64,000 nucleotides of DNA from Apium graveolens (Eukaryota > Streptophyta > Magnoliopsida > Apiales > Apiaceae), in the NCBI RefSeq assembly GCF_009905375.1, contig NC_133655.1:39835593-39899592 (forward strand), read 5' to 3'. The stretch's first letter is position 1. Each line of letters opens with the position of its first letter. A model generated the notes under the pieces. It did not search any database and was not told the DNA's origin. It worked only from the letters and a program-made list of their open reading frames with translations. Positions 11,391 to 22,775 of this stretch are shown one piece after another. Made by a program: the position numbers and the translations under genes.

Positions 11391-13119
11391 ATATACACAC
11401 AATTATATATAGATAGGGTTTAGAAATACCAGTAGTAACATATAATCTGTATATATACTGATATATACATGTTTTGTGTTTGTTCTTATTATATGAATCG
11501 TATTTGATATGATTCTGAATCGGATGCAGTGGATTTGCTGAAATCTGGGTCCGGTGTTCGATTTTGGAAAATGAATACGCTATTTCATATGGAATCGTGC
11601 GTCTGAACGAAACCGATAGCAATAGCTATCGTCGACTGATCTGTAAGGCATTTGACATTGTTAATACCATGTAATCAGTGATTTAATGTTTTTAGAATTT
11701 GATTCTGATTTTTCTGATTTTTTCCATATTTTATTTTTATAATTAGATCATGATGGGTATGATAAGTTAAGATTATATAATGTATTTTAACATGTTCTTA
11801 TGTGTTAATTGAGCATGGTGAATGGTTATGGTTTAGGACCTTAGGTTAATGGTTTTGGTTTTTTTTAAAATACGACTTGCATGTCGTTTAATCTTGTAAT
11901 TTTTAAATCTCGAATGTAACTCGAGTTCTTCTTGTAAGTTCATTAGATTAATTTTTGTATTTCATTCTTGTAATGTATATGAAGACATGAAGATTTGAAG
12001 ATCAAGGGTAATCCCACATGGAAGCTATCCAAGGAAACAATATAAGAAAGAAGACATGTCATAGTTAGCTTGTATTTATTTTCACCTTAGATTGACCTAG
12101 ATCTTTGTCATTAGCTTGATGAAGATCAGATATGATAAAGGCATAACCAACCACGTTTATTTATTGCACTTTACATATATATGCACATATGATAAATTTA
12201 TGTGTAGAGTAGTTTATAAAGATGCATGCTTAATTAGATTAAGGATGTATGTATTAGATACGACACTAATGCCATGCTTGCTAAACAAGATAGAATCTGT
12301 AATGAATCAAGATTTTGAAATGAACAAACGATTATGAGATTCTCGTGTTTATGAAACACAGAATAAAATACAAATTTTCTTTATTTCTGACATGGGGCGA
12401 TTTTGTCAAAAGCGAGTTCTTTGTACTTGTAAGGTTGTGGGTTTTAAGCGAGACCGTTGTGACTCCTCACTACCTGGAAATCAAACCATTGATGAATATT
12501 GATTTGAAGTATTTTATTCAAGGAAAAATTGGGAATCTCTTTATGATGGGATCATGATCGTTTTAAAATTAACAAAATCCTAAGTTAATATTAAGTTGAT
12601 CGGATGCCTTCCAATAAGTCTAATGTGTTAACCCTAGGTCGATAAGGAGTGGGTTCACCAAAGTGAAGTACCCCTATCTATCGTGGGACATGTGTTGAAG
12701 TATATTGATACTTTTGACTATTGGGTTTTACTTAACTAAGTTACCACAACAGGATTGTGAACTTGGAGGCATAGAGTTTGGTGAGATTTATTAGATAAAT
12801 ATGAACAAATGTTGTTCCACCAAGCTATCCAAGAGTTATATAGTTGATATAATTAACAAATGTTGTCTACCTAAGTAAACATGTTTGAAGAGAAAAGCCA
12901 AAGCTTACCTAACGCATGGTGAAATATGGATCTTGGTTCACTAGAAAGGATATAGAATATATTTTTTTCTGAATTAATAGTTAGGGCTATTAATTTGATA
13001 AAAATAGTGGGAGATATATATTGTGAATATATATATATATATGAATAATTACTTGAACATAATTTAATGATCATCTGTAGACTAAGTCATTTTATGCACT
13101 TTAATATTGTAGGTATCAA
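11391..13119 (+). other. Probable 5' leader of the decayed copia at 13120-18189
   Basis: No gene and no convincing LTR was found. The stretch is AT-rich with scattered non-conserved short ORFs. Parts (about 11520-11640 and 12590-12860) have the look of untranslated retrotransposon leader and lie directly upstream of a recognisable gag start. I searched by eye for the end of the 3' LTR (…GCTCGAAACCCTTCA) and for its start (GTGCCCTAGAGAC) here and did not find them, so the 5' LTR seems lost or too decayed. Confidence 0.3.
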
Positions 13120-13905
13120 ATGGCAAATAACACAAATAACTTATATATGTAATATTCCTTGAGAAGGACAAGCTGACATGAAATAATTTCCTCGATTGAC
13201 ATGGGAACTTGAGGATTGTCCTCGGGTTCAAGGATGTCATTTAAACCCCTCCCTTATTTCTTCTAGCTGAGAATGAAACATGTGCAGAACAAAATACTTA
13301 CTAGAAGCAAATTAATTATGCAACTGATGTTTTATGTCTCATGCTTGTAATTATGAGTGCTGAGCTTTAGAAGTAACAAGAGCATAATGATGCTTATAAT
13401 ATGATTGAGCACATTCAAAAGATGTTTGAAGTATAGGCTCGTTAGAAAGATTTGGCAATAATAAGGCACCATACTTTTACATTAATGGGAGAATCATATC
13501 CGGTTGGACCACATGTTATAAAGGTCATAGGCATATGTACCTTGATATTTTAGGTTTCAATAATAGTCTAGAGACTCAGCTTAATTTGATCAAACAATCT
13601 TTGAACAACTTCTATTCTTAGTTTGTTTAGAACAAAAGGAATAATATAGACAGAGCACTCACTGAGTTGTTAAGCATGTTTAGAACTGCTGAAAATAACA
13701 CGGTAAAGGCATGAATTACGTCTATATTGATGATGTACACATGGAATGCAAATGGGAAAGAAAAGTGGTCAGGAAAGGTGAAGATTTGATCTTATTCGGT
13801 GCCAAACCAAAGTCCAATCTCAAAGGGCTTTTGAAGCCTAATAGTGGTGTTGCTAAAGGAGATGATTGTCATTTCTGCGGAAATAACTGGATGAATGGAA
13901 GTTAA
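13120..13905 (+). pseudogene. gag: Copia gag remnant
   Basis: It starts at an ATG (MANNTNN). Broken pieces across frames read NFLDW-like and NLRIVL motifs of copia gag, then IKQSLNNFYS and ALTELLSMF. The last stretch (13711-13905) is open and ends with a partial CCHC knuckle, CHFCGNN, after which a stop truncates it. The product would have been the RNA-packaging capsid/nucleocapsid protein. Several in-frame stops (for example TAA at about 13150) make it non-functional. Confidence 0.7.
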
Positions 13906-13989
13906 ATTGTCGAGCTTATTTGGAAGATCTAAAGAAGAAGACTAGCAATGGTCAAGCTTCAGGTATAGGGTTAGAATTGGAGCAAAAGT

Positions 13990-14690
13990 TGTTGCTCTAG
14001 TTGAAGGAACTCGATACCTAATTTTGCCCATAAGGCGAGATTGAGAACTTGATAAATTGTTATTACGTGCCTGCCTTTAGCAGATACATTAAGTCAATTT
14101 CTTGTGAGGATAAGAAAGGTTTTCATTTTAAATAAATAAACAATAGTTGTTTATTCCATTTTAATGATAAGGCTTATAAGTTGCACAATTAGTTAACAAT
14201 TTATATATTCTAAGATGACTCAAATCAAACATTACCTCTACCATTGTCGTTAATCCATAATAATGAGAAACCTATTTCTGAGTTTCATATAAATGGATAA
14301 CTGGATAAGTTTTATTTTGAATCATATCGAAGATGCAAACTTTGTCTCATTGGCAAAATGACTAAAGCTTCTTTTACCTGATCAAGTGAAAGGGCCACCG
14401 AACGATTATGACTTATACATAATGATGTATATGGTCGAATATGTATGATGGCAAGGGGTGGCTTATAATACTTCATAATATTTACTGATAATTTCAGTAG
14501 ATATGGATATGTGGTTCTTATGAAGAACAAATCTGATTCTTTTGAAATGTTCAAAGAATAAAAGGCCGAAGTAGAAAAGCAAACAAGGGAAAAGTTTAAA
14601 AGTTTTACGATCAGATCCTGGATGAGAATACTTAAGCCTCAATTTTAAGAGTTTCTTGAAGAAGTGTGATAGTGTATCATAAATTACCCC
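13990..14690 (+). pseudogene. pol: Copia protease-end and integrase remnants
   Basis: Conceptual pieces include NCYYVPAF (end of protease/pre-integrase), CKLCLIGKMTKASF (second half of the HHCC zinc finger) and a core segment with TDNFSRYGYVVLMKNKSDSF followed by EKQTREKFKSF. They lie in more than one frame with stops between. The second Asp (SDNG-type motif) and the Glu motif of the DDE core were not found, so the distal half appears scrambled or lost. Confidence 0.65.
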
Positions 14691-14981
14691 TTCTTGAACA
14701 CCTCAATGGAATAGAGATTCTGAGAGGAGAAATCGTACCTTGTTGGACGTAGTGTGATTGATGATGAGTAAGCGGATCTTCCATTCAGTTTCTAGGGTTA
14801 TGCTCTAGAAACGGCTACATATACACTTAAGCAACTTCCGACTAAAGCGGTTCAAAATACTCCGTATGAGATATAGAGTGATAAATGTCATAGCATGTCA
14901 TTTATGAAAATTTAGGGATGTGAAGCGTTTGTAAACGTTTAGCCTCTGACAAGCTTGGACCAAAATTAGATAGATGTTATT

Positions 14982-15164
14982 TTGTGGGATACCCAAGTGA
15001 GACTAGGGTATAGTTTTTATAATCCTTCCGAGAATAAAGTGTTTGTTGCTCACGCAGCTGTATTTCTTGAGGGAGAACTACTTTCAAAGAAAATCAGTGG
15101 TAGGATAATACATCTCGATGAAGGCCGAGAACCACATGATAACATTGAACCAGAGTTGGAATAA
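14982..15164 (+). pseudogene. pol: Copia Pol linker fragment between integrase and RT
   Basis: The open stretch reads RLGYSFYNPSENKVFVAHAAVFLE, matching the copia phrase for the integrase C-terminal region (…GY.FYNP.E.KVFV…A.F.E). It then runs into an acidic linker and stops at 15162-15164. It bridges the integrase remnants and the RT piece at 15273 and is in the expected order. Confidence 0.6.
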
Positions 15165-15272
15165 GATCAGGATGTACATCAAAATGTTGAAAGTAATCAT
15201 GTCCAAGAAACACGGGTTATTCGTAGATCTAGTAGGATTCACAATGAGCTCGGGAGAAATTATAAATTTCTT

Positions 15273-16610
15273 TTGACTCAAGATGGTGATGTGATGCTTA
15301 CGGATAATGATAAGCCTCTCACCTACCAAGATGTTATGAACAGTTTAGACTCCAAGAGATGGCTAGAGGCCATGATGGAACCCATGTATCAAAATAAAGT
15401 ATTGACTTTAGTTGATCCACTCAAAGGGGTAAAATCTATAGGGTGCAAGTGGCTTTTCAAGAAGAAAACTGACATGGATGGTAAAGTACAGACCTATAAG
15501 ACGCGACTAGTGGCAAAAAGTTTAAAACAAATTCATGGTATACACTATGATGAGACTTTTTCACCGGTTACTATGGTCAAGTCCATCATGATTTTGTTAG
15601 CAATAGTTTCTTACTTTGACTATGAGATTTGGCAAATGGATGTCGAAACTGCTTTCTTATATGGGAGCCTTGAAGAGGATGTCTATATGATACAACATGA
15701 GGGTTTTGTCGATCCAAAGTTTGCTAAGATAGTTTGTAAGTTGCTTCTATTTATTTATAGATTGAAGCAAGCCTCAAGGAGAATGAATATTCATTTTGAT
15801 GGAACGGTCGAAGAGTTTGGCTTTATTCAAAAATGAAGATGAACCATGTGTTTACAAGAAGGTTAGTGGGAGCCATGTGACATTCCTAGTATTATATGTA
15901 GATGACATATAACAAATAAGGAATGGCATACCTTCTCTACACGATGTTAAGACTTTGTTGAGAAATAGTTTCTCGGTGAAAGACTTAGGCGGTGCTACCT
16001 ATATATTAGGGATCAAGATCTATAGAGATAGATTGAAAAGATTAATCGACCTAGTTGGAGTACATACATTGATAAAATATTATATCATTTTAGGACGCAA
16101 GAGATAAAGAAAGGATATGTTTCGATGTCTAATGGGATAGTGATCTCAAAAGATAACTGCTCCTAGATACCAGTCTAATCCAGGTGATGGTCACTGTATA
16201 GTTTTCAAGAATGTTCTTAAGTACTTAAAGAGGACTAAAGATTTATTTTTGGTGTATGGAGAAGATAGGGAACTGGTTGTACAGGGTTATACTGATACTA
16301 GTTTCTGAACCTAATTTATGGATAGACAAGGATGATTATGTGTCTATGTCTGGTTTATGTTTTGTCTAAATATAATTGATGATAGCTTGAATAGTTCACA
16401 ACAAGAACATTGATGATTGTATGGAAGCCGAATATATTGATGCTTTCGAAACAGCCAAGGAGACTGTTTAGGCATGTCCTTAAGCGATATCACCTTATTA
16501 ATGAGACTAATGATCAAGGAGATATAAATGTAAAGTGAATAGTAATGATATTGTTGCAGACCCACTGAATAAGGCTTTGTCGCAACAGAAGCACGATGAT
16601 TATTCTAGTT
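15273..16610 (+). pseudogene. pol: Copia reverse transcriptase and RNase H remnant
   Basis: The open part (15273-15836) carries RVT_2 motifs: WLEAMMEPMYQNKV, GCKWLFKKKTDMDGKV, YKTRLVAKSL, YDETFSPVTM, IWQMDVETAFLYGSLEEDVYM and YRLKQASRRMN. The frame then shifts. The active site YVDDI is encoded at 15895-15909 and is followed at once by a stop; FSVKDLGGATYILGIKIYRD continues after it. RNase H is reduced to YTDTSF (about 16285) and ADPLNKALSQ (about 16555). It cannot make a functional enzyme. Confidence 0.82.
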
Positions 16611-16648
16611 CCATGAGTATTAGATACATAGGTGATTGGCACAAGTGC

Positions 16649-16659
16649 AAGTGGGAGAT
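16649..16659 (+). other. Polypurine tract of the decayed copia
   Basis: AAGTGGGAGAT sits immediately before the LTR start, in the position where plus-strand DNA synthesis would be primed. It is short and contains pyrimidines, so the call rests mainly on position. Confidence 0.6.
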
Positions 16660-18189
16660 TATTAGTGTCTGTGCCCTAGAGACAACCCTATGATGTTTTA
16701 GTTTAAGACATTAGGATTATTAATATTTATGTTCTATCGATTATTCCCTTTATAATTTATTAATTCTTAATTTACTGTGATATAAATGTTAGATTAATAA
16801 ATATCCTTGAAATATGATATGCAATTCTATATCTCTAAGTACGTGACTTATAAATGAGATTATGAGAATAGTATCAATATTCCTATAGGTCCCTAGTCGA
16901 GTATTATTTTTAAGGGACAATAATAATGCATTAAGACTGGTGTGTTTATTGACTGATGATCACATCTCATTGATCATAGGTATAGTGATACTAAAGTCAA
17001 AAATACAGGCATATGTAAATGTACATATCTGTTGTGTCATAAGTAATTCTCATAGTGATAATGATGTAATGGTCCTTAGACATGAAGTCATTTTATTTTT
17101 ATACGAGAATTAATATACTTTGATTCCATTAAAAGTTATCCTTGTCTTCTAGGTAATGATAAAAGTGGATATTTGGTATATTATGAATCGTATGAGAAAT
17201 ATGAATGATCCAGATGGGATTTATCCCTCCTATTTTAGGAGTGATATTATTGGCCTCTTGTGTGAGCTAGACTATGAAATGTGTGGCCACACGCAAATGT
17301 TGATTTGATATGATAGTCTACTCATTGATCAAGGAAACTTGGATTAAACTATGAGGAGAATGACACATTACATGCCTCTAGTTTAATCTGTAATATTTGG
17401 TTAAAGGGATTATATTACATTGTACATTATTCATGAAAGGTTTAATCGATCACTGATTTAATTATTATTACTTGGGTAACAATGATGTATTACTAGATGC
17501 CGCTCATTGTTTACGATTTTAAATTAGATTTAAAATTTGTTGCCAACGTAATAATAACTTATAGGGTCACACACAAAGAATGCTTGAAGGATTATTTAAT
17601 TTAAATTGGATTTAAATTAAATTAAAGTAATTTGAATTATTTATAATATTAATTAAGTTTGACTTAATTAATTAGATAATAATGATATTCGAATTTACTA
17701 ATATTAATTATGAAAATTATTTGTTAAATAATTAAGTGAGACTTAATTATAATAAAAATAGGAATTTCGAATTAATAATAACTCCTAATTAGTTAAGAGT
17801 TATAATTCGTATTTCTACTCTTTATATAATATCTCTTGTGTGGCTGATTTTTGGTGTGCAAAATACGTTTACTAAAACCCTAGCCACCTAGGGAGAATAT
17901 GGAGAGAGCAAGAACAAACGAGTTTATGCTAGTACACATTCAATCCTTGCGTTCAAGCATTCGTGTGGATACCGATAGAGCATAGATCGCGAGAGCGGGA
18001 TGCATGGTGACTGAACAAGCTTTGGATCTCCATTAGTTAACTAATGTGTAAAGCTTCTTAAGGAAAACAATCTGATCTACGAATTAAATATCTATTTTTC
18101 GCATGGATCCTGTAGTGGGTTTCAAAAATTCTGATTTTTCATGTTTTTAATTACTGTTTCCGTTGCGTTTATGTGCTCGAAACCCTTCA
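16660..18189 (+). repeat. 3' LTR of the decayed copia
   Basis: About 1.53 kb. It begins TATTAGTGTCTGTGCCCTAG (a TG start would be expected) right after a purine tract and ends GCTCGAAACCCTTCA. The region before the end has the usual copia U5 look (CGCATGGATCCTGTAGTGGG). An AT-rich stretch (17590-17830) precedes a likely promoter/transcription start zone near 17815-17900 (TATATAATATC, then ACTAAAACCCTAGCC). No coding potential is evident. Confidence 0.72.
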
Positions 18190-18309
18190 ATGTGTACACC
18201 GCTGACGAAGCTAATAGGAAAGGATGAGGAAGTATGAGTAGAATGATAAGCACAAGGAAAATTTTGAGAGTTAAAAGAAAGGTTAATAAGTGAACTAGTA
18301 TTTAGTCTT

Positions 18310-18600
18310 GCCAGATGACAAAGGTAATGTTGTAAATTCCAAGGAGTCTCTCACAAGGACATAGAAGGTACATTGATACAACACAACAAAATCATAGCGT
18401 ATAATTCCAGATAGTTGAAACTTCATGAGAAAGAGTATCTAACTTATAATTTAGAATGAACGACATCGGTATTTGCATTTAAAGTATGAAAACGTGAATG
18501 TATCACAAAAGTTGAAGTATTAGTACCTCTCATAAAGAGCTTAGTACAAGATGTCGAGGAATAAAACAGATTGAGTACTATGACTACACCATAAAAAAAT
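18310..18600 (+). pseudogene. pol: Ty3/gypsy RT end and RNase H remnant
   Basis: Translation in changing frames gives LVLPDDKGN, then VIAY.SR, LKLHEKEYLTYNLE and FAFKV, and at 18532-18592 HKELSTRCRGIKQIEYYDYT. These match, in order, the Ty3/gypsy RNase H sequence that follows the RT palm in chromovirus-type elements. Stops fall within LKLHEK and NLE. This is the only clear pol trace of element B. Confidence 0.78.
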
Positions 18601-20220
18601 AAAGAATGTGAAAAGTAGAGATAGAGATACGTGTGCCAGAATCAACAGAGTCATGATCGATAAGATATTTTATCCACAATTGTTAAAGAAGATTGATAGA
18701 TGTCCAGAGTAAGAAATGGTACGTGAAATGGAAAGTTAAAGAAATGAGATAATGATTCAAAAAGATGCTAAAGTTTCGCTAAGATTTTTCTTCTCGCATT
18801 TGGAATCCTAAGATTGATGTATCGAAGAATGAGGTGTAGTGTACACGAATTTTGAGTTGAACTAAGACCAAACATCTCGATGAACTAATAATTGAGTGTT
18901 AAGATTTAATTTGTTAGCGTGTATGGTTTCGAACCTATATATGATACATGCCCTGATTAAATTAGATTAGTTGCATCGGTTTTGTACCGATTGGTAAGCG
19001 ATAATACGACGGAGGTGTTGTCCGTTTTTTTAAATACCAGATTTTCTAAAATATAGAAACAAGCATTCCTAGTATTATGTAATATACTGTTCCCAGTTCA
19101 AAAAGAGGATTTCTTGATATCGCATTTTTAAAAATATTATTTCCTAAACTCCCAACTTAGTTTGATTAACTCAGATTTAATTTAGTTAAATATTTAATTG
19201 ATGGAATTGATCAATTAAGTTCAATTAATTGATAAATTTTATTGGTTGATAGTTAATTAAATATAAATTAGTTTTAATCGAGTCAAGTTACCTTTTTCAG
19301 AGTTTTCGAAACTAGAACTCCTTTACTGTCTTTCATCAAATAATTTTCTTAAAAACATTTTTGTAATGTAAGTGGGAACAGTTCATAATGGATTACATGG
19401 TATATTTTCCAAGAACAAGAGCTAATCAGTATGTAGTTGAGTAACAAGAGATAGATTAACCCTATCAGCAATATTCTTTCGACTAATGAAGGGTTCTTAC
19501 CTGATCAGTTGGTTCATCTGTATTTTAACATGATGGAATCGCGTCACGACATTTCAACATCGGTTGTATCTAATCGAGATCACAGATTTATCTCAAGAGC
19601 TTGAAATAAGTCTTAGGAGTGCTTACGCACCAAGATGCATACGAATTATCGTTACCATTCGCAAGAAGAAGAACGATTTAGTTAGTGAAAGACATGAGAA
19701 AAATTGGCGCTTCGGTTTGAAGACAATCGGGAATGAACAATCCTCATTAGTAGAAGATTGACGTTAGTAAGAAGACATAAGTATGTCACTTTAATGGAGC
19801 TCTGCATGATAGAAAATCACTATAATCCTCGAATAAACTTAGATATATCGTGATCTATAAGTGTATTATGAGAAAAGAATGATTAAGAATATTAGAGTGT
19901 GAATAAAGTGAAATGGGTATAAAGATAAAAAAATTTATCTTGGTAAATATTTATGATTGATACAAAGAGATGTTGTATCTGATGGCAAAGATTATATTGA
20001 TATGGATATAGTATTCGCTTCCGAGAAGTGAAGCGATAAACAAGTGAATGTTATATGAAAATGAGTAGAGAAGTCTATGAGAAGTGATAGTTCTTTTGAT
20101 TTCCAAAGTAGTATGAATCTGTTTTATAGTACTAACTCTCTCTCTCTTTTTACACCATTGTTTCCTAAAATTTCTACCATTCGAATGAGATGAACGATAC
20201 ATATGATGTGACCACTTGTC

Positions 20221-20300
20221 TGTGTGACAAAAGGGTCCGTGAGACGCCACCTAATTATGTGTTGTGAACTATATAGTACTAAGACTGGCCATATTAAGTA
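20221..20300 (+). repeat. Conserved internal block, copy in element B
   Basis: The block contains TGTGTGACAAAAGGGTC, GACGCCACCTAATTATGTG and AAGACTGGCCAT. Matching blocks occur in element A (44050-44128) and, inverted, in each internal region of the tandem array (50231-50307, 54944-55020, 59633-59709). It lies about 0.6 kb upstream of the polypurine tract in both B and the array. No shared open frame accompanies it. Confidence 0.75.
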
Positions 20301-20876
20301 CCAATATGGTTGTTCTCAGCATATCAATTCTATCCATTCTTCTTTTAAAGTTTATTTGGTGATTTTCTTGTGTTGCTCTATAACCATTCTTTTCCTCAAA
20401 AATTTTTGAATCGAAACTTTATGCAAAATCTGATCTTATATATTTCATCTCCCTTATCTCCAAAAGAAATACATGAGAGGTGTAATCGTACCATTATACG
20501 AGGTTTTAGTACATTAGAAATCGATCGAGACTTTGGAGTGCTTAATAAATGGCTTAGGCTATTATTGCATCCATGACAATAACGTATTTATAGTATAATA
20601 TGTATTTCTCTTAAGTGGTATAACAGCGATTATGAACCATGTAAGGAAATGCGAATCCTTAGATAATTAGCCTACATGTTGTATGAAAGTATGAGTAGAA
20701 CAACTGGTAAAAATACTAAGACCGGTAAGAAATAGTGTAAAGGACAAGCGAGTGGGATGATGAGATTGACACAGAAATTTCGGAGTCGAAACATCGACTT
20801 GGGAACTTAAAAGCAAAATGTTTAGCAAGTATCCCTATACGTGTATTAAGTTTGATTCTGAGGACAGAATCCTTTT

Positions 20877-20888
20877 AAGGGGGGAAGA
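20877..20888 (+). other. Polypurine tract of element B
   Basis: AAGGGGGGAAGA directly precedes the LTR start TGTAACATTCGGG. The same tract with TTTTTAAGGGGGGAAGGA wording occurs in the tandem array, showing that the families are related. Confidence 0.88.
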
Positions 20889-21191
20889 TGTAACATTCGG
20901 GAAATTCGCGTATTATATTATTAGTATTTTTATGGATTTTGTGGTTTATGTGAAATTTTGTGAACTAGAGAATAATCTTTAAATATATTTTATTCCAATT
21001 TGACGAGTCACTAGGTGAGTTATGATATAGTGTGATTGTTATGTGAATCAAAATTTTGTCAATATGTGTTTTATGATTATATCGTAAAAATGAATAATTG
21101 TTAAATGATTAAATAAAAGAAAAATTAATTGAATAATACTTCTTGAGTGAAGAATGTGTTCTAAATGTAAAATTATATTTTTACATGTCAT
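20889..21191 (+). repeat. 3' LTR of element B, first part
   Basis: It starts TGTAACATTCGGGAAATTCGCG after the PPT and is cut after 303 bases by the Tat-lineage element. The last five bases, GTCAT (21187-21191), are the left copy of that element's target duplication. The LTR continues at 31688/31693. Confidence 0.8.
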
Positions 21192-21776
21192 TGTTATGGA
21201 TTAAAAACTGTGTCGTATTTATTGCTAGGGGTTCGTGAACTTTGAGGCTCGATTTGACTGCTCTTGTGTTTCGCGACTCAATCTGCCTTAACAAGATGCC
21301 TACGTACCTTTTTGTTTGCCAAGGATCAAGTCAAAAAACATAGTTCTGATGGGAGGGGTGAAGACCCCTTATATAGATGTTGGGAGTCCTTGAATTGGAC
21401 TAGGGCTATGAGACTTGGGGGACAAGTCTTAGAATTTGGATAGACTTTGGAGTCCTATAATAAAAATATCAGACTCTTTGTTGGTTTAGGTGCCCTCTAA
21501 GCTATCTTCCAAAGTGGTATATTACTGATTGGACTCATTTAATGAGCTGTTAATCCTCCCTATTTATTAATTATGAAATTTATAAATACTCTGGGCTATT
21601 GGGCCTTCTTTTTTCCATCAGGTCTGATCAATGTGTTAACCTTCCTAGGCCTGATCAATGTGTTAACCTTCTTGGTCTGAATGTCATACATATGGCCTTC
21701 TTTAAAGGACCTTGCAATCCTAGATGCAATTAATGCAACATTAATGACGTGATTAAGGTTTATTTTCTCCCTATCA
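21192..21776 (-). repeat. 3' LTR of the Tat-lineage element
   Basis: 585 bp. The plus strand reads TGTTATGGATT...CTCCCTATCA with TG/CA ends. It is a pair with 31104-31687. A phrase ATCAATGTGTTAACCTTC is repeated twice in tandem near 21630-21675. Confidence 0.96.
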
Positions 21777-21793
21777 TTTTCCCCCCAACTTCC
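21777..21793 (-). other. Polypurine tract of the Tat-lineage element
   Basis: The minus strand reads GGAAGTTGGGGGGAAAA directly before the 3' LTR. It would prime plus-strand DNA synthesis. Confidence 0.88.
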
Positions 21794-21929
21794 GGGAAAT
21801 CATAAAAGATTTCGTGGAAGTTAAGTTTAGTTAATCCCTTACAGGGTATCATTTTCAGCGTAAAGTGTGGAGCGCCTACACGTTTACAACAATTTTCCTT
21901 GTGCATGGCTTCAGGGTATTTTTTTGGGA

Positions 21930-22195
21930 CTTCACTATAATTTTCCTTACCTTATTCCCATTTTTAGGAGTTTTCTAGTATTTTTCCTTAGTTTACAGGA
22001 ATTTTCCCTCAATTTCTGGGATCTTTCAAGAATTTTTCCTTATTTTCTGTATTTTTTTTCCTTATTTTATGGAATTTTTCCTTATTTTTTGGAATTGTTC
22101 CTTATTTTATGGAATTGTTTCCTTTTTCTAGAATATTTCCTTATTTTCTGGAATTTATCCTTATCTTACAGGAATTTCTCCTTATTTTTTACTAG
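21930..22195. repeat. About 21-bp tandem repeats in the Tat 3' region
   Basis: Degenerate units of the type TTCCTTATTTTATGGAATTG recur about every 21 bases, clearest from 22030 to 22190, with decayed copies to the left. It is strongly pyrimidine-rich on the plus strand. It lies between the PPT and the 79-bp repeats. Confidence 0.75.
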
Positions 22196-22229
22196 AAATC
22201 ATACTAGATCGACCAGGATTCCTTTCTAG

Positions 22230-22775
22230 AATGACCAGGATTCCCGATCGAAATTGATCAGGATCCTAATCGAAATCGATCAGGATCCTGATCGAATTAA
22301 CTCATAGTTTTCCATCCTGGTCGACTAAGATTTTGGATCAGGATTCCTGATTCAAATTGACCAGGATCCTGGTCGAATTAACTTTGGTTTTGTCACTGTG
22401 GTCTAACTGAAATTCGATCAGGATTTCTAATCGATTCGATCAGGATTCTGATCGACTTATATTATTTTCTGACACTGAGGTCTAATGGAAAATCGATCAG
22501 GATTCCTGATCGATTTGATCAGGATTCTGATCGACTTATCCTATTTTTTGACATTGAGGTCTAATAGAATTTCGGTCAGGATTCTTGATCGATTCGATCA
22601 GGATTCTGATCGACTTAAGCTCATTTTTGACACTCTAGTCTAACAGAATTTCAATCAGTCACCTTTTGCATCGACCAGGACTCTAGTCGAACTAAGTGAT
22701 TTTTTACTATTGTAGTCGAATAAATATTCGATCAAAGTCACATTTTTAATCGATCAAAGTTCTGGTCAATTGTAG
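22230..22775. repeat. 79-bp palindrome-rich minisatellite in the Tat 3' region
   Basis: The anchor phrase GACACTGAGGTCTAAT (with variants) starts at 22392, 22471, 22550 and 22629, an exact 79-base period, and more degenerate copies flank these. Each unit carries two GATCAGGATTC-type words; the best forms CGATCAGGATTCCTGATCG, a 19-base perfect palindrome around a central T. It fits the known habit of Tat elements of carrying variable tandem repeats in the 3' untranslated region. Confidence 0.88.

Larger units (their letters stand above)
13120..18189 (+). mobile_element. Decayed Ty1/copia element with intact 3' LTR
   Basis: The plus strand carries, in copia order, fragments of gag, pre-integrase, integrase, reverse transcriptase and RNase H, then a purine tract and a 1.5-kb LTR. 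Every domain is broken by multiple stops and frame changes, so it is much older than the elements with tidy ends. No 5' LTR was recognised. The sequence after 18189 returns to gypsy element B, so this copia probably inserted into B's interior. Lineage is unassigned. Confidence 0.8.
18190..20888 (+). mobile_element. Interior remnant of gypsy element B (plus strand)
   Basis: This stretch runs from the copia LTR end to a polypurine tract and the next LTR. Recognisable coding is limited to the RT/RNase H fragment (18310-18600). The remaining 18600-20200 shows only short, shifted ORFs that I cannot assign. A block at 20221-20300 is shared with element A and with the tandem array. Orientation follows from the RNase H reading direction, the PPT and the LTR start. 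Confidence 0.7.

Noticed and set aside
12116..12557. Pair of 70-codon ORFs between copia leader segments
   Set aside because: Adjacent AT-rich frames without domain or codon bias. The surrounding sequence looks like retrotransposon leader.
13018..13042. TA dinucleotide run
   Set aside because: A short microsatellite in AT-rich DNA with no associated feature.
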